A DNA stretch of 6,248 nucleotides from Rhodocyclales bacterium (GCA_021286885.1 JAJTBM010000186.1:1-6248); one strand, 5' to 3'. Numbered from the stretch's first letter, positions 1-6,151 are shown. The notes: generated by a model from the letters alone, not told the origin. A program made the numbers and translations.

Positions 1-972
1 CTCTGCGCTGACATCCAGCTTGCGCCCGCCCGGCAGACGCAGGGCCTCCTCCGCTTGCTTATTGAGCACAATGATGCTGATACGTCGGTTGATGGGCGCA
101 TTCGGCTGGGCAGCATCCAAGGGGAAAGTGTCCGAAAGGCCCACCACACGCACCATCTTGCCTTCGGCCAAGCCCCCGGCGACCAATTCCCGGCGTGAAG
201 CATTGGCCCGATTGGCTGACAGTTCCCAGTTCGAGAAGCCCCGCTCTCCCCCCGCATACTTGTTGGAATCGGTATGCCCCGACAGGCTGATCCGGTTATC
301 CACCCCGTTCAGGGTCTTGCCGATCAGGCGCAGCAACTCCTGGGTATAGGGCTTGAGACTGGAACTGGAGCTGTCAAACATGGGCCGGTTCTGTTCATCC
401 ACAATCTGAATGCGCAGGCCTTCGCTGGTAATGTCGAGCAAGAGCTGGCTCTTGAACTGACGCAAACCCGGGCTGGCCTCAATGACGGCCTCAATCTGGC
501 CCTTCAGATCTTCAAGCCGCGCCCGCTCCTTGCGCTCTTCCATCTTGCGTATTTCGGCGACCTTTGGGTCATCCAGATTGGACTTGCCCGGCTTCTCAAC
601 CACATCCAGCCCCGCAGCCTTGGGAGAGCCTTTGCCTGGCTCCAGATTGATGCTGCGTTTGCCCTCCACATCCCCCTTCTTGACCTGCCCATGGGACTTG
701 GTCAGATCCTGACCGCCCCCCGCAATGGGGTTGGTGGCATCCCCTGCCCCACTCCCACCGCTCATGGCGACCTTGAGCGGCGAATTGAAGAAATCGGCAA
801 TCCCCTGCAAATCCCCCTGGGCCGTGGAACCGAGCAACCACATCAGCAAAAAGAAGGCCATCATGGCCGTCACAAAGTCGGCATAGGCAATCTTCCAGGC
901 ACCGCCGTGGGCGCCACCGCCACCCTTCTTGATCTTTTTGACGACGATTGGCTGTTGGCTGTCATCGCTCAT
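1..972 (-). CDS. motB: Flagellar motor stator protein MotB (3' end off the window)
   Basis: MotB is the peptidoglycan-anchored half of the MotA4-5B2 proton-driven stator in the inner membrane. The visible 324 residues begin MSDDSQQPIVVKKIKKGG, a short basic cytoplasmic tail, followed by a single membrane helix at about residues 28-49. That helix carries Asp32 in the YADFVTAMMAF motif, the same position as the proton-binding Asp32 of E. coli MotB. Residues about 53-67 (GDLQGIADFFNSPL) match the periplasmic plug. A glycine-rich, charged linker follows, then a C-terminal OmpA-like peptidoglycan-binding domain with SGHTD at 231-235 and NRRIS at 295-299. The start at 972 is supported by this alignment and by GAGGG 5 nt upstream. 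The gap from motA is 34 nt, so the two are almost certainly co-transcribed. The stop codon lies beyond position 1; the OmpA domain is nearly complete, so little should be missing. Confidence 0.97.
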   Translation of the reverse strand, partial: MSDDSQQPIVVKKIKKGGGGAHGGAWKIAYADFVTAMMAFFLLMWLLGSTAQGDLQGIADFFNSPLKVAMSGGSGAGDATNPIAGGGQDLTKSHGQVKKGDVEGKRSINLEPGKGSPKAAGLDVVEKPGKSNLDDPKVAEIRKMEERKERARLEDLKGQIEAVIEASPGLRQFKSQLLLDITSEGLRIQIVDEQNRPMFDSSSSSLKPYTQELLRLIGKTLNGVDNRISLSGHTDSNKYAGGERGFSNWELSANRANASRRELVAGGLAEGKMVRVVGLSDTFPLDAAQPNAPINRRISIIVLNKQAEEALRLPGGRKLDVSAE

Positions 973-1006
973 GGCCGCCCTCGCTTGGTCTGGTGCTCAA
1001 GGGCAC

Positions 1007-1858
1007 TTATTTGCGGCTCTTGATGGCTTCTTCCAGCTCGGCAAAGCTGGGACGATCCGTGGAGTACAGCACCTTGCGCCCGAACTCCACCGCCACCTGA
1101 GGTGCGTAGCCATTCATGCTCGCCAGCAGCACGGACTTCATGCACTGGTAGATCTTGCCGCTTTCCTCCACCTTCTGTTCCAACTGGCCGGCCACCGGGG
1201 CCACAAAACCATAGGAAATGAGAATCCCCAGGAAAGTCCCCACCAGCGCCCCCCCGATCATTTTGCCGAGCACGGCGGGCGGCTGGCCTACAGAACCCAT
1301 CACGTTCACCACCCCCATCACTGCCACCACGATACCGAAGGCGGGCACCCCATCCGCCACCTTGGAGACCACATGCACCGGGGTATGAGCCTCGTGGTGG
1401 TGGGTTTCGATTTCGATATCCATCAGGTTCTCGATCTCAAAGGCATTGAGATTGCCCCCAACCATCATGCGCAGGTAATCACACAAAAAATCCACCGCGT
1501 GGTGATCCGCCGTAAAGGCGGGATATTTGGACAGAATCGGGCTGCCATCCGGGTTTTCAATGTCCCCCTCGATGGACATCAAGCCCTCCTTGCGCACCTT
1601 GGCCAGGATTTCATACAGCATGCACAGCACGTCCATGTAATAAGCCTTCGAATAGGGCGAAGGCTTGAAGATGCCGGGCAAGGCCGCTACCGTTCCCTTG
1701 ATCGCCTTGATCCCGTTGCCAGCCACAAAGCCCCCGATGGTCAGCCCCAGGATTGCGATGTATTCCGTGGGCACCCACAAGGCGGCCAGACTGCCGTGCA
1801 CTGCATACGTGCCCAAGGACGACGCCAGAATGATGACGTAACCGATGATCAAAAACAT
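1007..1858 (-). CDS. motA: Flagellar motor stator protein MotA
   Basis: MotA is the four-helix inner-membrane stator subunit that, with MotB, converts proton flow into torque on FliG. The 283-residue product aligns along its whole length with E. coli MotA (295 aa) and lacks only that protein's C-terminal tail. Helices fall at about 2-20, 34-52, 170-190 and 200-222. Functional residues are present with a one-residue shift from E. coli: Arg89 and Glu97 in the cytoplasmic FliG-contacting loop (E. coli Arg90/Glu98), Pro172 in DGVPAFGIV and Pro221 in YGFVAPVAG (E. coli Pro173/Pro222), and Thr208. The loop before helix 3 has a histidine cluster, HHHEAHTPVH at 153-162. GAGG lies 8 nt before the start. 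A FliA-like promoter and an upstream terminator suggest that motAB form their own transcription unit, separate from flhDC. Confidence 0.98.
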   Translation of the reverse strand: MFLIIGYVIILASSLGTYAVHGSLAALWVPTEYIAILGLTIGGFVAGNGIKAIKGTVAALPGIFKPSPYSKAYYMDVLCMLYEILAKVRKEGLMSIEGDIENPDGSPILSKYPAFTADHHAVDFLCDYLRMMVGGNLNAFEIENLMDIEIETHHHEAHTPVHVVSKVADGVPAFGIVVAVMGVVNVMGSVGQPPAVLGKMIGGALVGTFLGILISYGFVAPVAGQLEQKVEESGKIYQCMKSVLLASMNGYAPQVAVEFGRKVLYSTDRPSFAELEEAIKSRK

Positions 1859-1921
1859 TGCCTTAACCTCGCATCAAACCGGGCCCCAAGGGTGCCCGTA
1901 AGCTCATCCAGCTTTCCGGGC

Positions 1922-1949
1922 ATATCGGCCCAGGCAGGCGCCAACTTGA
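1922..1949 (-). promoter_or_regulatory. Candidate sigma-28 (FliA) promoter for motAB
   Basis: Reading the minus strand, TCAAGTT (1949-1943) is followed by GCCGATAT (1929-1922). The FliA consensus is TAAAGTTT-N11-GCCGATAA. The -10 box matches 7 of 8 bases and the -35 box is close, but the spacing from TCAA to the -10 box is 16 rather than the optimal 15. Transcription would start near 1915, leaving a leader of about 57 nt before motA. Class III control by FliA is the known arrangement for motAB in enteric bacteria. The call is by consensus matching only. Confidence 0.65.
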
Positions 1950-1994
1950 GCCCCATCAACAAAAGCTGTTGCCCCCCGGAGCTGTTTTTCAGGC

Positions 1995-2025
1995 AAAAAA
2001 ATGCCGCCCTAGACAACGGGCGGCA
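1995..2025 (-). terminator. Rho-independent terminator after flhC
   Basis: On the minus strand an 8-bp perfect GC-rich stem (TGCCGCCC at 2025-2018 with GGGCGGCA at 2009-2002, loop of 8) is followed directly by seven T residues (2001-1995). It begins 39 nt after the flhC stop codon. It should end the flhDC transcript before motA and matches the presence of a separate motA promoter just downstream. Confidence 0.92.
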
Positions 2026-2064
2026 AAAGCTCACTGGCTGGCGATCACGGAAAAACAATTCAGT

Positions 2065-2607
2065 TCAGGAGGCCTCGGTTTCCTCCGGCTGGGCCTTGCG
2101 GGTCTTGCCAGCCCGGGACGGGACATGGCACAGACCGCAAACATAGCGCTGGGTCGGCTCAAAGGCATGGGTCACAAAAGAGCCCCCACAGCAGGTGCAA
2201 CGGGATGCCTGCAAAAGCTTGGCCTCCATAAAGCGAATCAGGGTCCAGGCACGGGTCAGACTCAGCACCGGCTCCATTTCAAAGGAGGTCACGTGCTCGA
2301 GATACAGACGATAGGCCTGCACAATCGCATCCAAACCTGCCTGGCCGGCGTTTTCCTTCACAAAGCGGTGAAAGGCCAAAAACAGGGATGCGTGAATATT
2401 CGGCTGCCAGGACATGAACCAATCGGTCGAGAACGGCAGCATGCCCTTGGGGGGAGAAACACCCTTCACTTCCTTATAGAGCTTGAGGAGACGCTCCCGG
2501 CTCAGGGTGGTTTCAACCTCCAGCATTTGCATCCGCGCACCAAGCCGGATCAGCTCCACCGCCTTCTGGATGTCCTGGGCTTCCAGCAAAACACTCTTGT
2601 TACGCAT
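2065..2607 (-). CDS. flhC: Flagellar master regulator subunit FlhC
   Basis: FlhC combines with FlhD as the FlhD4C2 complex, which binds class II flagellar promoters and activates sigma-70 RNA polymerase. The 180-residue product is collinear with E. coli FlhC (192 aa): LSRERLLKLYKEVKG at 35-49, PPKGMLPFSTDWFMSW at 52-67, and AYRLYLE at 98-104. Four zinc-ligand cysteines sit at 137, 140, 157 and 160, exactly the E. coli numbering. This identity of numbering, together with GGGAG 6 nt upstream, supports the start at 2607 rather than the in-frame ATG at 2631. The C-terminal tail after the zinc site is shorter than in E. coli and rich in charged residues (AGKTRKAQPEETEAS). It follows flhD after 52 nt and is followed by a strong terminator. 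Confidence 0.98.
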   Translation of the reverse strand: MRNKSVLLEAQDIQKAVELIRLGARMQMLEVETTLSRERLLKLYKEVKGVSPPKGMLPFSTDWFMSWQPNIHASLFLAFHRFVKENAGQAGLDAIVQAYRLYLEHVTSFEMEPVLSLTRAWTLIRFMEAKLLQASRCTCCGGSFVTHAFEPTQRYVCGLCHVPSRAGKTRKAQPEETEAS

Positions 2608-2613
2608 GATGCA

Positions 2614-2618
2614 CTCCC
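2614..2618 (-). promoter_or_regulatory. Ribosome binding site deciding the flhC start
   Basis: GGGAG on the minus strand lies 6 nt before the ATG at 2607 and inside the coding sequence that would follow from the upstream ATG at 2631. It favours the shorter 180-residue FlhC, which agrees with family alignment. Confidence 0.75.
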
Positions 2619-2659
2619 GTGGAAAATTCAAACTGCAGAATTGAGGCTGAATTACCCGC

Positions 2660-2977
2660 TTAACTCAGGGTCGACACGGGCTTACCGGCCGCCAGAATCG
2701 CAGCGTGCAGATGCGCGGTGCCCCGCTCCCGGCCGTGGGAGGACAGCAGATCCACCAACATGTTGTCGTTGAACCGGAACTGGCACAGCAGCATGTTGGT
2801 TCCCGCCATCCGCAGCACTTGAGCAGAGCTCAGCCCTTCCAGCACATTCGCCACATCTTCACTGATCCCCAAACGGTAAATCGCCATCGGGCGGTCTTCA
2901 CGCAGCATCTGTTGCGCCAGCATCAGATAAGCCAGGTTCAGTTCGCGGATTTCATTCTGGATATTGGTGGTGTTCAT
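2660..2977 (-). CDS. flhD: Flagellar master regulator subunit FlhD
   Basis: FlhD is the dimeric partner of FlhC in the FlhD4C2 activator at the top of the flagellar cascade. The 105-residue product is slightly shorter than E. coli FlhD (116 aa) and has the family landmarks: LNLAYLMLAQQM at 13-24, AIYRLGIS at 32-39, and LLCQFRF at 63-69. Cys65 has the same position as the cysteine that forms the intersubunit disulfide in E. coli FlhD. The numbering match and the strong GAGGAGA ribosome site support the start at 2977; an in-frame ATG at 3037 would add 20 residues unlike the family. The C-terminus, after about residue 85, diverges from the enteric protein. It is the first gene of flhDC, preceded by about 200 nt of leader and promoter sequence. 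Confidence 0.97.
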   Translation of the reverse strand: MNTTNIQNEIRELNLAYLMLAQQMLREDRPMAIYRLGISEDVANVLEGLSSAQVLRMAGTNMLLCQFRFNDNMLVDLLSSHGRERGTAHLHAAILAAGKPVSTLS

Positions 2978-2983
2978 CGCCGT

Positions 2984-2990
2984 TCTCCTC
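2984..2990 (-). promoter_or_regulatory. Ribosome binding site of flhD
   Basis: GAGGAGA on the minus strand is a near-perfect anti-16S match, with GGAG ending 7 nt before the ATG at 2977. It fixes the flhD start and also contains a GGA core that a CsrA-type protein could bind. Confidence 0.85.
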
Positions 2991-3009
2991 AGCACAGTGT
3001 TTGTTTCCA

Positions 3010-3037
3010 TGCGGCAAATTCTGCCGATGTGCGGCAA
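3010..3037 (-). repeat. Alternating small inverted repeats in the flhDC leader
   Basis: The minus strand reads TGCCG (3036-3032), CGGCA (3026-3022), TGCCG (3016-3012), each separated by 5 nt. The central CGGCA can pair with either flank, giving two mutually exclusive 5-bp hairpins with 5-nt loops. The same layout can be read as a direct repeat of the plus-strand octamer TGCGGCAA at 3010-3017 and 3030-3037, spaced 20 bp, or two helical turns. It lies 35-60 nt upstream of the flhD start codon. A role as RNA switch or protein-binding site is inference. Confidence 0.5.
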
Positions 3038-3060
3038 GCTGCACCATCCGACGACTTCGG

Positions 3061-3097
3061 ATTATCGCGTCAGGCCATTTACGCCTTACGACGTAAG
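3061..3097 (-). promoter_or_regulatory. Candidate flhDC promoter with upstream palindrome
   Basis: On the minus strand GATAAT (3066-3061) resembles a sigma-70 -10 box, but no good -35 hexamer sits 16-18 nt upstream. Instead there is a 13-bp palindrome, CTTACG-T-CGTAAG (3097-3085), centred near -37 relative to a start near 3054. A poor -35 with a nearby dyad is the usual layout of an activator-dependent promoter, but the regulator cannot be named. The assignment rests on position and weak consensus only. Confidence 0.4.
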
Positions 3098-3170
3098 AAA
3101 ATTTCCTACACGCCACCCCATAAAATCGTAAGCCACGGTAAAGAAAGGGAAAAAACAGCCTTATTCCTAC

Positions 3171-3203
3171 AATACAAAACAAAAGCCGGCAGTTTCTGCC
3201 GGC
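3171..3203 (-). terminator. Rho-independent terminator after the HDOD-REC-GGDEF gene
   Basis: The minus strand has a perfect 8-bp stem, GCCGGCAG (3203-3196) with CTGCCGGC (3192-3185), around a 3-nt loop. It is followed by the T-rich run TTTTGTTTTGTATTG (3184-3170). It begins 33 nt after the stop codon at 3237 and should insulate flhDC from transcription of the upstream gene. Confidence 0.88.
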
Positions 3204-3236
3204 ATGTGCGGAAATCCCCTGACGACTTTTCTTCAC

Positions 3237-5231
3237 TCAACTTGCCGGTAGCGGCGCAGCGCAGCCCTCCTGTTGGCTGGTTTCGGCACGATCGCGTCCC
3301 AATTCCTTGGCTCGGTAAAGCCCCTCATCCGCCCGTTTGATCAGCGCCGCCGGATCTTGCATGTCCCCCACACGGCAGGCCACACCGATACTCAGACTCA
3401 CCTTCATCTCCACCTCACCCGCACGCAGGCGAATACCAGCCACCGAACTGCGTACCCGCTCGGCACATACCAAGGCCGCCTTGAGGTCGGTATCTGCGCA
3501 CAACACCAAAAACTCATCGCCCCCCATGCGGGCCAGCACATCCTGGGTGCGCAAGGCCGCCTTGATCCCCGCCGAGGCCTGGCGCAAGACCGTATCCCCA
3601 AAATCATGCCCATAGGTGTCGTTGTAGCGCTTGAACTTATCCACATCGATCACCATCACCGACAAGGGTCGGCGGCTGCGCACCGAGGCCGACCACTCCT
3701 GCTGCAAGCGCTCCAGGGCATAGCGTCGATTAGGAAAGCCCGTCAGCGCATCCGTCAGGGCGACCTCCTGCAGGCGCCGGTTGGAAACCGCCAGTTCCGA
3801 CGCAAAATGCCGGATCTCGTCCCTATCCCGATCCAACTCCTGCTGCAGCCGGATAACCCGTTGCCCCGCCCGCAGCCGGGCTGCCAGCACCCGCCCCCGA
3901 ATGGGCTTGTGCATGAAGTCATCCACCCCGTTCTCAAAGGCCTCAATCAGGCACTCTTCATCCTCCTGCCCGGTCATGATGATGATGTAAATCTCACGCC
4001 CGATCTTGGTCTGACGCAGCGCTCGACTAAGCTCCAGCCCCCCCATATGGGGCATCATCCAATCCACAATCATCATCTGGGGACGAAACTCCAGGGCCGC
4101 CTGCATCCCTTCCAATCCATCCGCAGCCTCACGCACCTGATGTCCCACGCCCTCCAACACACGGCGCACTAGCAAACGCGTTCCAGGGTCATCATCCACC
4201 ACCACCACGCGCAAGGCTTGGCTGTGCTGGGGAATATTCAAGGACAAACGCTGGGCTGGCTGCGCCTGCACAGCCACCGGAGGCGGCGGAATAGACACCA
4301 CAGGAGCCGTCTCTGGCACGCTCCCTCCCCCTGCGAGGGGCAACAAGCTGACAGTCTCCAGTTCAAGCAACTGGCACCACTCCGTCCATTGCTCAAGCAA
4401 TTCTGCACATAGATCGGTGAGCATCGCCGGCTCAATGGCCAGCACGGCCCCTGCCCCCAGCAGACGCCCCATCAGGCTCGGACGCTCCAACGCGCCTCCC
4501 AGGCACACATCCGCCACACAACGCGCCACATGGAGCACATGCACCAGCATGAATTCCCGGCTTCCCTGGGGATAATGGGCCTCTTCCGGCGTTTCCGAAA
4601 AATAGACTGGCTCGCAAAACACCGGCGGCAGCCCCCAGTTTTCCAGCATGGAGCTGGTCAGCTCCCGATGCGTGATCGCAAAAGCGCGCTGCTCCAACAA
4701 AAAGACCGAACCTTCGGGCGCCTCAGCCATTTGCTGTAACACCCCAGAGAACTCTTTCGGGTACAAGGTGGCCAGCGCCAACTCTCCAACCCGTGCGAGC
4801 AAACCCAACGAAAACGCCTCTTCCGGAGCAGCACAACGGATTTGCAGGGACAAGGCCTGCATGGCCAGGGCGTATAAAACACAGTGGGACCAATAGCGGG
4901 CATAGTCAAACCCCTGGCACGGCCCCTGCCCATGCTCTCCGATCAAAGAAAACCCCAGGGCCAAAGTACGCACAGCAGGCAGCCCAAGCACCAGCAAAGC
5001 ATCGTGCACCGACCCGACCGACCTTCTCCGTTGACGCGACAAGGCATTCGCCGCCTTGAGCAAACGCCCGACAAAGGCCGGGTCGGCACGGGACAGCTTG
5101 CCCAGCTCAGCCAGCGAAACATCCTCCTTCTGGATCAGGCGTATCAGGGCCAGCGCCACCCCCTTGGGCGAAGGCAGATCACCTGAAGCCTTCAAATGCT
5201 CAAACTGAGTCACGTCGATCCACGGAGCCAT
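3237..5231 (-). CDS. HDOD-REC-GGDEF protein, probable diguanylate cyclase response regulator
   Basis: The 664-residue protein probably makes cyclic di-GMP from two GTP in the cytoplasm. An N-terminal HDOD domain (about 17-215) begins LPSPKGVALALIRLIQ; where true HD proteins have metal-binding His-Asp, it has LGLLARVGEL (142-151), so it is likely non-catalytic. A Pro/Ala-rich linker follows at about 300-335. A receiver domain (about 340-455) has Asp346-348, the phospho-acceptor Asp390 in IVDWMMP, and Lys442 in HKP. A short helical stretch leads to a GGDEF domain (about 495-650) with LTDALTGFPNRR, intact GGDEF at 570-574, and an RxxD inhibitory site at 561-564, five residues before it. No membrane segment is seen. 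The start at 5231 has GGGGA 5 nt upstream and begins just before the HDOD domain; an in-frame ATG at 5381 would add 50 unrelated residues. No histidine kinase is visible in the window. It ends 259 nt before the flhD start on the same strand and has a FliA-like promoter. Confidence 0.93.
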   Translation of the reverse strand: MAPWIDVTQFEHLKASGDLPSPKGVALALIRLIQKEDVSLAELGKLSRADPAFVGRLLKAANALSRQRRRSVGSVHDALLVLGLPAVRTLALGFSLIGEHGQGPCQGFDYARYWSHCVLYALAMQALSLQIRCAAPEEAFSLGLLARVGELALATLYPKEFSGVLQQMAEAPEGSVFLLEQRAFAITHRELTSSMLENWGLPPVFCEPVYFSETPEEAHYPQGSREFMLVHVLHVARCVADVCLGGALERPSLMGRLLGAGAVLAIEPAMLTDLCAELLEQWTEWCQLLELETVSLLPLAGGGSVPETAPVVSIPPPPVAVQAQPAQRLSLNIPQHSQALRVVVVDDDPGTRLLVRRVLEGVGHQVREAADGLEGMQAALEFRPQMMIVDWMMPHMGGLELSRALRQTKIGREIYIIIMTGQEDEECLIEAFENGVDDFMHKPIRGRVLAARLRAGQRVIRLQQELDRDRDEIRHFASELAVSNRRLQEVALTDALTGFPNRRYALERLQQEWSASVRSRRPLSVMVIDVDKFKRYNDTYGHDFGDTVLRQASAGIKAALRTQDVLARMGGDEFLVLCADTDLKAALVCAERVRSSVAGIRLRAGEVEMKVSLSIGVACRVGDMQDPAALIKRADEGLYRAKELGRDRAETSQQEGCAAPLPAS

Positions 5232-5272
5232 CACATTCCCCACCAGGGCGCACAAAGCTGTGCCATACAACA

Positions 5273-5299
5273 CTATCGGAAGACGAGCCGCCGGCTTTA
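5273..5299 (-). promoter_or_regulatory. Candidate sigma-28 (FliA) promoter for the HDOD-REC-GGDEF gene
   Basis: The minus strand has TAAAG (5299-5295) and TCCGATAG (5280-5273), with exactly 15 nt between TAAA and the -10 box, as in the FliA consensus TAAA-N15-GCCGATAA. All four -35 bases and 6 of 8 -10 bases match. Transcription would start near 5266, giving a leader of about 35 nt before the start at 5231. No better sigma-70 promoter stands out there. Confidence 0.6.
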
Positions 5300-5324
5300 A
5301 CCCCCCACACCCCCGCCCACAGGA

Positions 5325-5356
5325 ACCCCCTGTCCGGGGTAGGCTTGAATTAAAAT
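5325..5356 (+). promoter_or_regulatory. Candidate promoter region of the Nudix gene
   Basis: TAAAAT at 5351-5356 matches a sigma-70 -10 box at 5 of 6 bases and would start transcription near 5363, about 24 nt before the ATG. The corresponding -35 region is poor. It overlaps a short dyad, ACCCC (5325-5329) and GGGGT (5336-5340), of unknown meaning. This is a weak prediction. Confidence 0.35.
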
Positions 5357-5386
5357 GGCTCCAACATTCCTTGCAGGCCAAGCTCC

Positions 5387-5929
5387 ATGAACTTTTGCTC
5401 CCACTGCGGCGCGCCCGTCGTCACACGCATCCCCCCAGGCGACCACTTGCCCCGCCATGTCTGCGACAACTGCGGCAGCATTCACTACCAAAACCCCAAG
5501 GTGGTGGTGGGCGCCCTGGCCGTCTGGGAAGACCGTATCCTCATGTGCCGTCGCGCCATCGAACCACGCCACGGTTTCTGGACCCTACCGGCAGGCTTCA
5601 TGGAAAACAACGAAAGCACCCCGGAAGGAGCCTGCCGCGAAACCCTCGAAGAAGCAGGCGCCCGCATCAGCCTGGAAGGCATGTTCAGCTACGTGGATAT
5701 CCCCCGCATCAGCCAGATCCACATCATCTATCGCGCCCGCCTGCTGGATTTGAACTTTGCTGCCGGTGAAGAATCTCTGGAGGTCAAGCTGGTGGACGAG
5801 AGTGAAATTCCTTGGGAGCACATCGCTTTCCACTCCATCGAATTCACCCTCCGCCGCTTTCTGGAAGACCGCAAACGGGGCCACTTTGGCTTGCACACGA
5901 CGCGCCTGGAACCGCGCAGCTACAGCTAA
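5387..5929 (+). CDS. Zinc-ribbon Nudix hydrolase (possible FAD or ADP-ribose pyrophosphatase)
   Basis: The 180-residue cytoplasmic protein should cleave a nucleoside diphosphate linked to another group. An N-terminal zinc ribbon has CxxC pairs at Cys4/Cys7 and Cys26/Cys29, followed by YQNPKVVVGAL, typical of the Nudix_N_2 plus Nudix arrangement. The Nudix box spans 70-92: Gly70, Glu76, then RETLEEAGA at 84-92, with metal ligands Glu88 and Glu89. The first hydrophobic position of the box is Thr86, a departure from the strict consensus. From memory, the whole length resembles plant NUDX23, a chloroplast FAD/ADP-ribose pyrophosphatase, including LPAG, LDIP-like and ESLE segments. The substrate is therefore a family-level guess. 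The start gives the ribbon its expected position, but only a weak GCAGG precedes it (9 nt). It is transcribed divergently from the HDOD-REC-GGDEF gene (155 nt apart) and convergently with the rRNA operon. Confidence 0.92.
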   Translation: MNFCSHCGAPVVTRIPPGDHLPRHVCDNCGSIHYQNPKVVVGALAVWEDRILMCRRAIEPRHGFWTLPAGFMENNESTPEGACRETLEEAGARISLEGMFSYVDIPRISQIHIIYRARLLDLNFAAGEESLEVKLVDESEIPWEHIAFHSIEFTLRRFLEDRKRGHFGLHTTRLEPRSYS

Positions 5930-6150
5930 ATTGCTCGTCAGTCATGGGATTTCGGTGCAGCTCCCAGCGGGCACCGATTTCATGAACCCGCGCAATAAGC
6001 GAGATATCGGACGCTATGCGCACTCCGATAAACGGCTTGAGCCTTAAGCGTGAGCGGCATCGTGGGGGTGCCGCTAAACACCGAAACGAAACGCCCAGCC
6101 CAATGCATCAAAAAGTCATGCCAAACGCTTAAAAAACTAAAAACCAAACG
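5930..6150. other. Intergenic region between the Nudix gene and the rRNA terminator
   Basis: I see no convincing gene here. Two imperfect terminator-like hairpins occur: a 7-bp stem TCGGTGC/GCACCGA (5952-5958 with 5971-5977, 12-nt loop, followed by TTT on the plus strand) and a 7-bp stem AGCGGCA/TGCCGCT (6053-6059 with 6069-6075, 9-nt loop, no T run). The octamer CCAAACGC is repeated at 6121-6128 and 6144-6151 in an A-rich stretch. Confidence 0.5.
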
Positions 6151-6151
6151 C

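Noticed and set aside
1387..1400. Histidine cluster HHHEAHTPVH in MotA as a possible metal-sensing site.
   Set aside because: From memory, His-rich ETHHHEA-type loops are common in proteobacterial MotA proteins, so this is ordinary variation.
1849..2058. Minus-strand 69-residue open frame between flhC and motA.
   Set aside because: It runs through the flhDC terminator and the FliA-like promoter, overlaps the motA start and resembles no known protein.
929..2146. Plus-strand 405-residue open frame opposite motA and part of flhC.
   Set aside because: It is antisense to clearly conserved motA, and its His/Gln-rich translation resembles no protein family; it is a shadow of GC-rich codon use.
2608..2631. 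Upstream in-frame ATG of flhC at 2631.
   Set aside because: Starting at 2607 gives the exact E. coli numbering of the four zinc cysteines and has GGGAG at 6 nt.
2978..3037. Upstream in-frame ATG of flhD at 3037.
   Set aside because: It would translate through the GAGGAGA ribosome site; the start at 2977 puts Cys65 at the family position.
3273..4172. Plus-strand 299-residue open frame opposite the GGDEF and REC coding sequence.
   Set aside because: It is antisense to conserved domains and has a low-complexity His/Pro/Gln-rich translation.
5232..5381. N-terminal 50-residue extension of the HDOD-REC-GGDEF protein from the ATG at 5381.
   Set aside because: The extension is Cys/Gly-rich without homology, overlaps the candidate FliA promoter, and the ATG at 5231 has a ribosome site and starts just before the HDOD domain.
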